Shown: positions 44,240 through 53,022, counted from the stretch's first letter. The stretch: 64,000 nucleotides of DNA from an uncultured Paracoccaceae bacterium (GCA_947492825.1 CANLNT010000001.1:2666001-2730000); one strand, 5' to 3'. Notes: generated by a model from the sequence alone, not told the origin. Program-made: numbers and translations.

Positions 44240-44940
44240 CAATCGCTCTCCTCTGCATAGAAAAAACCGCCCGCACGAAACCGATGCGTGCCGGGGCTGT
44301 GGTTTTGCAGGTCCCGCGCCCGTGCGGCGACCTCTTCCAGCACCGCCATCTGCCGGTCGGCAAACAGCGCCTGCAAGTCCGCCACCGCCTCGGGCGACAA
44401 CTGGTTGAAATGCGCCGCCCGTTCAAAATGCCCGGCCCCGGCGATCACATTCTGCACCCCCGCGTTCAGAAAATCCCCGCCATTGGCCGCCAGAAAATCC
44501 AACTGATCCACCGACCCCGCTGCTGGCTGGTAAGACCGTTTGACCCGCGTCACCCGGTCTGCATCCACCACCACCGTGCCTGCATCGACCAATTGTTCCA
44601 ACAACGTGCGCGGATGCACATCCTTGCGCACCGATGCCGCCAGCGCGTCAAAGCTTTTGCGGTCCAGCACCTTGGGATGATCCGCCACCCATATGGCCAC
44701 CAGCCGCGACAAATGATGCACCACTGGCGCGCCCTCTGGCAGGGCGCGCAGTCTTGCAATATCGCGCCGCTGCAACCCGGTCATCACGCTGATCCGGCTG
44801 TCATTGGGCGCATCGGCCAGCGCCTCGGCCCCGCGCAGAAATTGGACTTTCAGCCGCGCGGCAGCCTGCGGAAACATCACCCCGCGCGCCACTGCAAGGC
44901 GGGCAATCGGGGCAAAGAGGGCATCCAGAATCCGGTTCAT
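44239..44940 (-). CDS. DUF6502-family protein
   Basis: 233 residues. MNRILDALFAPIARLAVARGVMFPQAAARLK and NDSRISVMTGLQRRDIARLR match the DUF6502 pattern; the second segment looks like a helix-turn-helix. The function is unknown; a regulator of the neighbouring lipoproteins is a reasonable guess. The start codon lies 2 nt from a TGTGCA-type repeat (44942-44957) and has no ribosome site, so the mRNA may be leaderless. It is followed by the 43-residue lipoprotein. Confidence 0.7.
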   Translation of the reverse strand: MNRILDALFAPIARLAVARGVMFPQAAARLKVQFLRGAEALADAPNDSRISVMTGLQRRDIARLRALPEGAPVVHHLSRLVAIWVADHPKVLDRKSFDALAASVRKDVHPRTLLEQLVDAGTVVVDADRVTRVKRSYQPAAGSVDQLDFLAANGGDFLNAGVQNVIAGAGHFERAAHFNQLSPEAVADLQALFADRQMAVLEEVAARARDLQNHSPGTHRFRAGGFFYAEESD

Positions 44941-44941
44941 A

Positions 44942-45003
44942 TGTGCATTTCACACATTTTCATTGCACGTGCAAGATTTTCAAATTATGTGCAATTTACA
45001 CAT
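44942..45003. promoter_or_regulatory. Symmetric divergent control region
   Basis: Two near-identical 16-mers, TGTGCATTTCACACAT (44942-44957) and TGTGCAATTTACACAT (44988-45003), each with TGTG/CACA ends, flank a perfect 12-nt palindrome TTGCACGTGCAA (44963-44974). The first copy abuts the DUF6502 start and the second lies 20 nt before the lipoprotein start at 45023. This fits one regulator controlling both genes. Confidence 0.6.
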
Positions 45004-45022
45004 TTATCTGAAAGGTTAACAC

Positions 45023-45640
45023 ATGCGCCTGTTTTTGATCCTGATCCTGCTGCCCCTGCTGGCCGCTTGTTCCACCACCACCCAGACCACATCCGGGGCT
45101 GCGTTTCTTGCCGCGCGCAGCGGGCCAGTGGACCCTGCGGTCGCCCGTGCTGCCGCTGGTGAACCCGACCTGCGCCTGCCTGCGCGCATCGGCCTTGCGC
45201 GCGTGGTCAACGGGCAGTTGACCCTGCCGACCGAGGAAGAGCTTGCAGGCCTCCCCTTGCCACCCGGCATTGGCGCGGTGACTATCATCAACCCCTTGAT
45301 ATCAAACACACTTGATACCCGCCCGCGCAATCCAATCCGCCTTGCGCAACTCACCGCTGCGCGGCAGCATCAGGACTATGTGCTGATCTATGACATATCC
45401 CAGATCGGGCGCGGGCTGGGCAAGATGGGGCAGGCCAATGCGGTTCTGATGGACGTCCGCAGTGGTTATATCTACGGCACCGCTTCGGTCCGCGAAAACC
45501 TTGGCACCTACAACGGCATCTGGCTCGGCTGGGCGCGCGGCTACGGGTTGTCAGACCCCGCCGCCGCCCGTCTGGCGCGCGCCTTAGCACCCGAAGTCGT
45601 GGCGATGTTTTCTGAACTCACCGCGCGGGTAAATGGTTAA
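45023..45640 (+). CDS. Hypothetical lipoprotein
   Basis: 205 residues. MRLFLILILLPLLAAC is a clean lipoprotein signal. The mature part has PARIGLARVVNGQLTLPT, a hydrophobic QDYVLIYDIS and DVRSGYIYGTASV, suggesting a compact beta-rich periplasmic domain. I do not recognise a named family. AAAGG precedes the ATG. It diverges from the DUF6502 pair and shares its repeat-rich promoter. Confidence 0.75.
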   Translation: MRLFLILILLPLLAACSTTTQTTSGAAFLAARSGPVDPAVARAAAGEPDLRLPARIGLARVVNGQLTLPTEEELAGLPLPPGIGAVTIINPLISNTLDTRPRNPIRLAQLTAARQHQDYVLIYDISQIGRGLGKMGQANAVLMDVRSGYIYGTASVRENLGTYNGIWLGWARGYGLSDPAAARLARALAPEVVAMFSELTARVNG

Positions 45641-45682
45641 TCACGGTGCCTTAACCCCCGGCTGCGCGCCCACTGTGCAGCC

Positions 45683-45715
45683 GGGATGTGTATGGGATGT
45701 GCATGCAATGTGCAT
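45683..45715 (+). repeat. Triple 11-nt repeat, intergenic copy
   Basis: Three exact-length units, GGGATGTGTAT, GGGATGTGCAT and GCAATGTGCAT, in tandem with an 11-nt period. The same three-unit design occurs at 62691-62723 inside the CbiG-CobJ gene. It lies between the lipoprotein stop and the phosphatase stop, two convergent genes. Confidence 0.65.
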
Positions 45716-45740
45716 CGGTTAACGCACCGCCTGACGCACC

Positions 45741-46235
45741 TTAACCCTTTGATTCGGCTTGGTCTTGCAGCGCCCAGGCCATCTGGTCTTCGGTTTCGAC
45801 CGCACAGGGCCGCACCCGCCGCAAAACACGTAACGCATCCGGCACACCAGCGGCGATCATCAGCCGCAGCACCACCATCCCCGACCGCCCGCAACCACCA
45901 AAGCAATGCACCAACACCCGGCCGCCCTGCCGCAGCGTGTCCAGCACCTCGGCCTGCACCTCCGGCCAGGCTGCATCAAGTGCTGCATCAGGCGTGCCAT
46001 AGTCCGGCACCGGCAGGTGCCGCCAAACAACGCCTGCATTCCGCAAATCCGTGCCAAGCGTGCCCGCGCCCTTGCGCTCCAACTCGTGCATTTCGGTCAT
46101 GGAAACAACCGCTTGCGGACCCCAGTCCACCAGCCGCAGCCAGTCGGTATAGTAATGCCGCGTGCGCCCCGGCAGGGGCGAAATCGCAAGCACTCCGCCC
46201 CCGACCTGCATCTCGTGGATGACAAACTCAGGCAC
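45741..46235 (-). CDS. Dual-specificity/tyrosine-type protein phosphatase
   Basis: 164 residues. The C-x5-R loop is VHCFGGCGRSGM (Cys111, Arg117), with general acid Asp78 in PVPDYG. Such small enzymes remove phosphate from tyrosine or other phosphoesters by a cysteinyl-phosphate step. The start overlaps the ankyrin gene by 8 nt, so both are made from one mRNA. The target is unknown. Confidence 0.85.
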   Translation of the reverse strand: MPEFVIHEMQVGGGVLAISPLPGRTRHYYTDWLRLVDWGPQAVVSMTEMHELERKGAGTLGTDLRNAGVVWRHLPVPDYGTPDAALDAAWPEVQAEVLDTLRQGGRVLVHCFGGCGRSGMVVLRLMIAAGVPDALRVLRRVRPCAVETEDQMAWALQDQAESKG

Positions 46236-47748
46236 CGGTCACCTGCCCCGGATGCGCCTTAGCCCAATCCGTCAGAAACGCCGCCATCGCCGGGTCACCG
46301 GCCAGCCGCAGCGCCTCTTTTGGCAGGGCCACGCCATGTTCCAGCGCGATCCGCGCACAGCCCACGTGGTCCGATCTTTCTGACCGTGGCGCGTTTTCTG
46401 ACCCGTGGATAATCGTGCTCAGCAGGGTGCCGCCGAACCCATTGATATGACTCAAATCAGGACGCAACGTCAGGAAATAGGCCATCATCTCTGTTAACCC
46501 TTCCCAACCGGCCACCTGCACCGGCGTCAGCCCTTCGGTGTCGGGCTTGTCATAGAACAGCCCCAACGCCACCAAACCCTTGATATGTGGCAGTTTCCCC
46601 GGCAGATGCACCATCTCCCGAATGATGTTGCGATAGGCGCGCGGCAGCTGCGCCTCATCCAGATAGGTCCCCGCTGGCACTTGCCCTTCGGCCGCCAATG
46701 CCAACAATTCCTCTTCCGGTGACAACTTTGGCGCGGCGCCCAAATCCTCGATCATTGCCGCCAAACCGCGATGCCCAAAGACCCGCGCAAAGGCATAGGC
46801 GCTGGCCCATTGATAGTCGCGCCCCGGATCAGCCCCGGCCTCCAGCAAGACCTTGCACATCGCGTCTGACACTTGCCGCCTTGCCGCCTGATGCAACGCC
46901 GGAATGACCCACGGCATTTCGCCCCCGACCGGCCCATCCTCAAACGCATTGGGGTCTGCGCCTGCGTCCAGCAACATCTGCACCGCTGGCACATCGTCAA
47001 AGTCCATCGCCCGCAGCAAGGCATTGGTCCCGTTGGGTTTTGCGCCGTGTTCCAGCAGCATCTTCAGACCCTCGTGATGGCCCAGCTCAGTCGCATGATA
47101 AAGCGATTCACCATCGTTCGGATCAGCACCCCGTTCCAACAGCCAGCGGCCCAACACCATGTTGTCCGCATGTCCAATCGCCCCATAGAGCGCCGACAGT
47201 GGATGCCCGTCATGATCCATCGCGCTGTTCACATCGGCCCCATGCGCGATCAGCGCCTCAGCGATCCGCAGCATCGCTGAGGCGCGGTCAGGCCAGATGT
47301 GAATGGCGCGCGAAAAGGCCAGATGCAGCAAGGGCTTGCGCGGACCAGCGGGCCGCACCGCCAGCCCCGGCTCATCGGCCAAAGCAGCCATAACTGGCGC
47401 ATCCTGCAACAGCGCAACCTGAAGGCCGAAATGCCCCTCGGCCAGATCGGGGGTCTCTTCCAGCAACCGCTGCACCACGCCGTTCTGCCCATGTGCCAAG
47501 GCGATCTTCAGCCGCTGAACCTTGGCCGCGCGATCCATGCCAAGTGTCCCCACCGCCTCTTTCATCTGCGGCCAAGTGGCAAAGCTGCGCTCGCGCGCAA
47601 TCACATGCAGAAAATCGGCCCGTTTCAGCGGGTCTTTCTGGGGCCGCAGATGCGCAGCAACGCGTTCCAACGCCGACGCATCGCCATTTTCATATTGTTT
47701 TTGAAGGGTTTTTGCCTGCCTGCGCAGGTTGTCCAATGGATCTGTCAT
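46228..47748 (-). CDS. Ankyrin-repeat protein
   Basis: 506 residues from the ATG at 47748 behind GAGGAAGCCC. The N-terminus (MTDPLDNLRRQAKTLQKQYENGDASALERV) resembles helical heads of other bacterial ankyrin proteins. Repeats run from about 75 to 320, for example ALIAHGADVNSAMDHDGHPLSALYGAI and MLLEHGAKPNGTNALLRAM. No signal peptide, so it is cytoplasmic. It binds an unknown partner, perhaps in relation to the coupled phosphatase. Confidence 0.85.
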   Translation of the reverse strand: MTDPLDNLRRQAKTLQKQYENGDASALERVAAHLRPQKDPLKRADFLHVIARERSFATWPQMKEAVGTLGMDRAAKVQRLKIALAHGQNGVVQRLLEETPDLAEGHFGLQVALLQDAPVMAALADEPGLAVRPAGPRKPLLHLAFSRAIHIWPDRASAMLRIAEALIAHGADVNSAMDHDGHPLSALYGAIGHADNMVLGRWLLERGADPNDGESLYHATELGHHEGLKMLLEHGAKPNGTNALLRAMDFDDVPAVQMLLDAGADPNAFEDGPVGGEMPWVIPALHQAARRQVSDAMCKVLLEAGADPGRDYQWASAYAFARVFGHRGLAAMIEDLGAAPKLSPEEELLALAAEGQVPAGTYLDEAQLPRAYRNIIREMVHLPGKLPHIKGLVALGLFYDKPDTEGLTPVQVAGWEGLTEMMAYFLTLRPDLSHINGFGGTLLSTIIHGSENAPRSERSDHVGCARIALEHGVALPKEALRLAGDPAMAAFLTDWAKAHPGQVTGA

Positions 47749-47985
47749 GGGCTTCCTCATCCATGCGCCCCGTGGTCCGCTGCCCGGGCAATGAGAAAAA
47801 CCAGATGTGGTCGTCTCGGTCTGTCAAAGGGTGCTGTGATCAGCTTTCCGCGAACCAGGATGCCGCCCATACGGCGCGTTAAGGGTATCGCAACCCCAAT
47901 GGCGATACAATCCCGCCGACGTGGTGGACCTCTGGCACCCGGCCCCCTAGTCTGATCCGGTCATCCGAATCCGTCGAAAGTGCCC

Positions 47986-49734
47986 ATGTCAGACCAACCC
48001 GCTTATCAGGTCCTCGCCCGCAAATACCGGCCCGAAACCTTTGCCGATCTGGTGGGACAGGATGCAATGGTCCGCACGCTGCGCAATGCCTTTGCCGCAG
48101 ACCGGATTGCACAAGCCTTCATCATGACCGGCATCCGCGGCACCGGCAAAACCACGACCGCGCGGATCATCGCCAAAGGCATGAACTGCATCGGCCCTGA
48201 TGGCACCGGTGGCCCTACGACCGATCCGTGTGGCCAGTGCGAACATTGCACCGCGATTATGGAAGGCCGCCATGTGGACGTCATGGAAATGGACGCGGCA
48301 TCCAACACCGGTGTGCAGAATATCCGCGACGCGATCATTGAAACCGTCAGTTATCGCGCCGCCTCAGCCCGGTTCAAGATCTTCATCATTGATGAGGTGC
48401 ACATGCTCTCGACCAGCGCCTTCAACGCGCTCTTGAAGACGCTGGAAGAACCCCCCGCCCACGTCAAATTCATCTTTGCCACGACCGAAATACGCAAGGT
48501 GCCGGTCACCGTCCTGTCGCGTTGCCAACGGTTTGACCTGCGCCGCATCGAACCCGAAGTGATGATCGCAATGCTGCGCCGGATCGCCACCGCCGAAGGC
48601 GCTGAAATATCCGATGACGCGCTGGCGCTGATCACCCGCGCCGCCGAAGGCTCTGCCCGTGACGCGCAATCGCTTCTGGATCAGGCGATCAGCCACGGCG
48701 CAGGCGAAACCACCGCTGATCAGGTCCGCGCCATGCTGGGTCTGGCCGACCGGGGCCGGGTGCTGGACCTCTTTGACATGATCCTGCGGGGCGAGGCTGC
48801 AGCGGCCCTGAATGAGTTGTCGTCGCAATATTCCGACGGCGCCGACCCGATGGCCGTGCTGCGCGATCTGGCAGAGGTCTGCCACTGGGTCAGCGTCATC
48901 AAGATCACGCCCGAAGCGGCAGAAGATCCCACCATCAGCCCCGATGAACGCACCCGCGGGCAGGCGATGGCCGCCGGTTTGCCGATGCGTGTGCTGTCGC
49001 GGATGTGGCAGATGCTGTTGAAATCGCTGGAAGAAGTCAGCGTCGCGCCCAACGCCATGATGGCCGCAGAAATGGCAGTGATCCGCCTGACCCACGTGGC
49101 CGACATGCCGACGCCCGACGAGCTGGTCAAGAAATTGCAAGACGCCACGCCGCCGCCCTCCGGCGGTCCAACGGGCGGCAGACCAGCACCCACCGGCGGC
49201 ACCACGACCACCGCCATATCGGCGTCTCCGGCCCCGACCCACAGCGGCCCATCTGGCCCCTCTGCGGCACTGGCCGTGGCGGCGGACACCGCAGCGCTGG
49301 CGCATTACGCCCGGTTCGAAGACGTGGTCGACCTGATCCGCACGCACCGCGATGTGAAACTGCTGGTGGACGTTGAAACTTCGCTCCGGCTGGTGGCCTA
49401 TCAACCGGGCCGGATCACGGTGAACCCCACAGATAAAGCACCGCGCGATCTGGTGCAGAAACTGGGCAGCCGCCTGCAATCCTGGACCGGCAACCGCTGG
49501 GCGATCACTGTGGTCAGCGAAGGTGGCGCGCCAACAATTGCAGAAGTCCGGGATGCCGCCGAAAACGCCCTGAAGGAAGAAGTGCAGAACCACCCGCTGA
49601 TGCAGGCGGTGCTGGCCACGTTTCCGAAGGCCCGGATCACCCGGATCGAAACCCAACAGGACAAGGCCCAAGAGGCGCTGGAAGACGCGCTGCCAGAGGT
49701 GGACGACGAATGGGACCCCTTTGACGAGGACTGA
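47986..49734 (+). CDS. dnaX: DNA polymerase III subunit gamma/tau
   Basis: 582 residues. ARKYRPETFADLVGQ, Walker A GIRGTGKTTTA, zinc cysteines CGQCEHC, Walker B IFIIDEVHML and the SRC finger in VLSRCQRF mark the clamp-loader ATPase. A Pro/Gly/Thr linker (about 385-430) leads to the tau C-terminus that binds the polymerase. No frameshift site for a short gamma form is obvious to me. ATG 47986 is preferred over GTG 47980. It heads dnaX-ybaB-recR. Confidence 0.95.
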   Translation: MSDQPAYQVLARKYRPETFADLVGQDAMVRTLRNAFAADRIAQAFIMTGIRGTGKTTTARIIAKGMNCIGPDGTGGPTTDPCGQCEHCTAIMEGRHVDVMEMDAASNTGVQNIRDAIIETVSYRAASARFKIFIIDEVHMLSTSAFNALLKTLEEPPAHVKFIFATTEIRKVPVTVLSRCQRFDLRRIEPEVMIAMLRRIATAEGAEISDDALALITRAAEGSARDAQSLLDQAISHGAGETTADQVRAMLGLADRGRVLDLFDMILRGEAAAALNELSSQYSDGADPMAVLRDLAEVCHWVSVIKITPEAAEDPTISPDERTRGQAMAAGLPMRVLSRMWQMLLKSLEEVSVAPNAMMAAEMAVIRLTHVADMPTPDELVKKLQDATPPPSGGPTGGRPAPTGGTTTTAISASPAPTHSGPSGPSAALAVAADTAALAHYARFEDVVDLIRTHRDVKLLVDVETSLRLVAYQPGRITVNPTDKAPRDLVQKLGSRLQSWTGNRWAITVVSEGGAPTIAEVRDAAENALKEEVQNHPLMQAVLATFPKARITRIETQQDKAQEALEDALPEVDDEWDPFDED

Positions 49735-49779
49735 CCAAACACCTATCTGGAACCAGAACAAAGATAGCGGAGAAATGTG

Positions 49780-50124
49780 ATGCTCAAAGGATTAGGCGGC
49801 CTTGGCGACATGGCCAAGATGATGAAACAAGCCCAGGAAATGCAGGGCAAAATGGCCGAGATGCAAAACGACCTCGACAACATCATGGTCGTGGGCGAAA
49901 GCGGCGCAGGTCTGGTCAAGGCAACCGCGACCGCCAAGGGCGAACTCAAGGGTCTCGACATCGACCCCAGCATCTTCAACGGCGATGACAAGGAAGTGGT
50001 CGAAGACCTGATCCTTGCCGCCATCAAGGACGCACAATCGCGCGCCTCCGAACGCAGCCAGCAGGAAATGTCAAAAATGGCAGAGGCCATGGGCCTGCCA
50101 CCCGGCATGAACCTGCCGTTCTAA
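49780..50124 (+). CDS. ybaB: YbaB/EbfC nucleoid-associated protein
   Basis: 114 residues. A Met/Gln/Lys-rich helix (MAKMMKQAQEMQGKMAEMQ) precedes the conserved VKATATAKGELKGLDIDPS. It forms dimers that bind DNA. GGAG lies 7 nt before the ATG at 49780. Between dnaX and recR, as in most bacteria. Confidence 0.95.
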   Translation: MLKGLGGLGDMAKMMKQAQEMQGKMAEMQNDLDNIMVVGESGAGLVKATATAKGELKGLDIDPSIFNGDDKEVVEDLILAAIKDAQSRASERSQQEMSKMAEAMGLPPGMNLPF

Positions 50125-50137
50125 GGACGGTCCCCTG

Positions 50138-50217
50138 CTTCTTCTGGCCAAAATAATCCCCGCCGGAGGCATCAAATCCTTCCAAGGATTTGAACAAAAT
50201 CCTGTGTCAGGATTTTG
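50138..50217 (+). repeat. Dispersed element copy B: core plus two palindromes
   Basis: The 33-nt core (50138-50170, identical to copy A) is followed by palindrome CAAATCCTT-CC-AAGGATTTG (50173-50192) and palindrome CAAAATCCTG-TGT-CAGGATTTTG (50195-50217). CCCCCG then leads into the recR ATG at 50224. Relative to its operon this copy is inverted compared with copies A and C. Confidence 0.75.
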
Positions 50218-50223
50218 CCCCCG

Positions 50224-50817
50224 ATGACGCAGGGCACCGAAGATCTCGACGACCTGATCGCACTTCTGGCCAAGCTCCCTGGGCTTGGCCCCCGCTCTGC
50301 CCGGCGGGCAGTCCTGCATCTGATCAAGAAGCGTGGGCAAGTCCTGCTGCCCTTGGCCGAAGCCATGCAGCGGGTCGGCACCACGGCGCGCGAATGCCTG
50401 AACTGCGGTAATATCGGCACCACGGACATCTGCGACATCTGCGCCTCTGAAAAGCGCGCCACGGGCGAGATTTGCGTGGTCGAAGACGTGGCCGATCTTT
50501 GGGCGATGGAACGCGCCGCGGTGTTCAAGGGCCGCTACCATGTGCTGGGCGGTACCCTTTCGGCGCTGGATGCTGTGGGCCCCGAAGAATTGCGCATCCC
50601 CAAGCTGATCGACCGTGTCAAAACCGAAGAGGTGACAGAGGTGATCCTCGCCCTCTCCGCCACCATCGACGGCCAAACCACGGCGCACTACATCGCCGAT
50701 CAATTGCCGGGCATCTCTGTCACTTCACTGGCGCAAGGCGTGCCGGTAGGCGGTGAGCTTGACTACCTTGACGATGGCACCATCACCGCAGCCCTGAACG
50801 CGCGACGCAGGCTCTAG
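50224..50817 (+). CDS. recR: Recombination mediator RecR
   Basis: 197 residues. A helix-hairpin-helix start ([20 protein letters not shown]), a C4 zinc site ([16 protein letters not shown]) and a Toprim domain ([32 protein letters not shown]). It works with RecO to load RecA on single-stranded DNA. No ribosome site is visible before the ATG; the palindrome of the dispersed element ends 6 nt upstream. Confidence 0.95.
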   Translation: MTQGTEDLDDLIALLAKLPGLGPRSARRAVLHLIKKRGQVLLPLAEAMQRVGTTARECLNCGNIGTTDICDICASEKRATGEICVVEDVADLWAMERAAVFKGRYHVLGGTLSALDAVGPEELRIPKLIDRVKTEEVTEVILALSATIDGQTTAHYIADQLPGISVTSLAQGVPVGGELDYLDDGTITAALNARRRL

Positions 50818-51530
50818 ACAACGGCAGGCCGCGTGATTTCTGCCAAGATGGGCAAGTGGTCAGAGGCATGCGCCCCTTTGGGCAACGGCGGCAGTGGTAG
50901 CGTGGACAGGTTCAACTCCGGGCTATGTGCGATCCGGTCCAGCGCCAAGAGCGGTAGACGCGAAGGAAAGCTGCGCCCCGGCGTCTTTATGACAAATCCC
51001 CTCGCGATCCGCCCTAAACCGCGCCGCAAACTCCACTCATTGAAGTCCCCGATGATGACTGTCGGACGCTGATGCATGTCGCCCAAAGTTTGACGCAGAT
51101 GATCCAACTGGCGGCGGCGGGCAGATCGGAGCAACCCCAAATGCACCCCAACGATCCGCAATGGTCCGATTGGGGTCTCGGCATCGGCAATGATCGCCCC
51201 GCGCGGCTCCAGCCCCGGCAGATCGATACAGACCCGGTCATTTACCGTGATCTCCGGGGCCACCAGCAGCGCGATCCCGTGCCAACCCAGGCTGTCGGGA
51301 TGCCCGCCAAAATCGACAGCGCAAAGACCCGTGTCAGCGATCAGGCGGCGTGGCAGGGCGCTGGGTCGATGACCCATGCGAAAATCAGCCTCCTGCAACA
51401 CCATCATCTGCGTCTTGAGCCCGATGATCGTCGCCAAGGTTCGCGCCGGGTTGCGGCGCAGGTCTGTCCCCAGTCCGGCACGGATGTTGTAGCTGCCGAT
51501 GCGCAGGCTTATGTCAGGTACATCACACAT
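50814..51530 (-). CDS. Endonuclease/exonuclease/phosphatase family protein
   Basis: 238 residues from the ATG at 51530 (CGGAGTG just before). EEP motifs in order: [35 protein letters not shown] and [11 protein letters not shown]. The substrate may be DNA, RNA or a phospholipid. A much longer in-frame frame upstream covers the divergent gene and is rejected. The 3' end overlaps recR by 4 nt, convergent. Confidence 0.88.
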   Translation of the reverse strand: MCDVPDISLRIGSYNIRAGLGTDLRRNPARTLATIIGLKTQMMVLQEADFRMGHRPSALPRRLIADTGLCAVDFGGHPDSLGWHGIALLVAPEITVNDRVCIDLPGLEPRGAIIADAETPIGPLRIVGVHLGLLRSARRRQLDHLRQTLGDMHQRPTVIIGDFNEWSLRRGLGRIARGFVIKTPGRSFPSRLPLLALDRIAHSPELNLSTLPLPPLPKGAHASDHLPILAEITRPAVV

Positions 51531-51564
51531 CACTCCGATATAGAAACAACGACAAGGCGTTGCG

Positions 51565-52230
51565 ATGGTGAAGTCAGAGACATTCGTGCGGATCATGCAA
51601 GCCATCCTGCTGATCTCAGCTGGCTTTGCGCTTTTTGATGGAAAATGGTCGGTGGTCTTTGTGGCTCTTGCCACATGGGTCCTGACACTCTCACCGCGTC
51701 GCTTTGCCCGCTGGTTGGGGATTGATCTGCCACCCAGCTTCCTGCTGGCGATTGTGGTCTTTACTTTTGGCACCTTGTTTCTGGGCGAAGTCTTTGACTT
51801 CTACGAACGCTACTGGTGGTGGGACATCGCCCTGCATTTCGGCTCTGCCATGGGGTTCGGGCTGATCGGTTTTCTGTTTATTTTCATGCTGTTCGAGGGG
51901 GACCGTCTTGCCGCACCACCGCTTGCAATTGCGGTGCTTTCCTTTGCAACCGCTGTCGCCATCGGCGCGCTTTGGGAGGTGTTCGAATTTGCGATGGATC
52001 AGCTGTTCGGGCTGAACATGCAAAAGTCCGGGCTGGTCGATACCATGGCCGATCTTATCGTGGACATTTTGGGCGCATTCCTTGGGGCGACGGCAGGCTA
52101 TTTCTACCTGAAGGGGCGGCAGCTTGGCGGATTGGGGGCGGCGATTGATGCCTTCGTGCAGCGCAATAAATCACTTTATCGGAAAATCAGACCGGGGCAG
52201 AAGTCGCCCAAACGCAAAAAGCCCCGCTAA
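51565..52230 (+). CDS. YjdF/DUF2238-like membrane protein
   Basis: 221 residues with about six membrane segments. The conserved part is WWWDIALHFGSAMGFGLIGFL, then GALWEVFEFAMDQLFGLNMQKSGLVDTMADLIVDILGA, with His, Glu and Asp inside membrane segments. The C-terminus is basic and cytoplasmic. The function is unknown. Divergent from the EEP gene. Confidence 0.7.
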   Translation: MVKSETFVRIMQAILLISAGFALFDGKWSVVFVALATWVLTLSPRRFARWLGIDLPPSFLLAIVVFTFGTLFLGEVFDFYERYWWWDIALHFGSAMGFGLIGFLFIFMLFEGDRLAAPPLAIAVLSFATAVAIGALWEVFEFAMDQLFGLNMQKSGLVDTMADLIVDILGAFLGATAGYFYLKGRQLGGLGAAIDAFVQRNKSLYRKIRPGQKSPKRKKPR

Positions 52231-52245
52231 GGTGGCGGGGCTTTT
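52217..52245. terminator. Bidirectional terminator
   Basis: AAAAGCCCCGC and GCGGGGCTTTT form an 11-bp perfect stem. The TAA of the upstream gene lies in the 7-nt loop. T-runs occur in both directions, so it serves both the membrane protein gene and trcR, which converge. Confidence 0.85.
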
Positions 52246-52263
52246 CGCATCGTACGGTCGGGA

Positions 52264-53022
52264 TTAATCCTCGTCTGTGTCGCCGCCCTCTGGCAGGTTA
52301 AAGAAGCTGTCGGCATCCGCCACGTCGCGGGTATCCTCTTCTTCTTCGCCCTCTTCATCGCGTGGGTCGGACAGGCTGAACGTCTCAAGGCCAGCAATCG
52401 CACTTGGCATCTTGGGTTCTGGTTCCATGCCCAGCGACTGTTCGGTGCTGACCAGCTTGCGCCGCTCATCATCGGACATCACGCCGCCCTCTTTCGCCTT
52501 CTTGGCATTGGCCTTTTGCACAGCGGCATCCAGTTCGGATTGCTTGCACAGGCCCAGCGCCACGGGGTCAATCGGCTCAAGATTGTTGATGTTCCAATGG
52601 GTCCGTTCGCGGATTGCCTGAATGGTCGGCTTGGTCGTGCCCACCAGTTTAGAGATCTGGCCATCGGACAATTCGGGGTGGAACTTCACCAGCCAATAGA
52701 TTGACGCAGGGCGATCCTGACGCTTAGACAGCGGCGTGTAGCGCGGACCACGGCGCTTTTCCTCACCGGCAGAGGCGGGGTTATAAAGCAACTTCAGCTT
52801 GTGCATCGGATCAGCCTCGGCCTTGTCGATCTCGGCCTGGGTCAGCTGTTTGTTGGCGATGGGGTCAAAGCCCTTCACACCGGTGGCCACATCACCATCG
52901 GCAATGCCCTGCACTTCCAGCTCGTGCAGGCCGCAGAAATCCGCGATCTGCTTGAAAGTGATTGTCGTGTTATCGCAGAGCCAGACCGCCGTGGCCTTTG
53001 CCATAATCGGTAGATTTGCCAT
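52264..53022 (-). CDS. trcR: Cell-cycle transcriptional regulator TrcR (DUF1013)
   Basis: 252 residues. PIMAKATAVWLCDNTTITFKQIADFCGLHELEVQGIADGD is the family start, and IYWLVKFHPELSDGQISKLVGTTKPTIQAIRERTHWN a second HTH-like part. The C-terminus is strongly acidic. TrcR is an essential-type, alphaproteobacterial DNA-binding protein. ATG 53022 starts the conserved part; ATG 53046 is a possible longer start. Confidence 0.92.
   Translation of the reverse strand: MANLPIMAKATAVWLCDNTTITFKQIADFCGLHELEVQGIADGDVATGVKGFDPIANKQLTQAEIDKAEADPMHKLKLLYNPASAGEEKRRGPRYTPLSKRQDRPASIYWLVKFHPELSDGQISKLVGTTKPTIQAIRERTHWNINNLEPIDPVALGLCKQSELDAAVQKANAKKAKEGGVMSDDERRKLVSTEQSLGMEPEPKMPSAIAGLETFSLSDPRDEEGEEEEDTRDVADADSFFNLPEGGDTDED

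Noticed and set aside
48364-49761. 465-codon frame opposite dnaX
   Set aside because: Antisense shadow with Gly/Arg-rich low-complexity product.
50814-51773. Longer EEP protein starting at 51773
   Set aside because: The extra 81 residues overlap the divergent membrane-protein gene; the domain starts just after the ATG at 51530.
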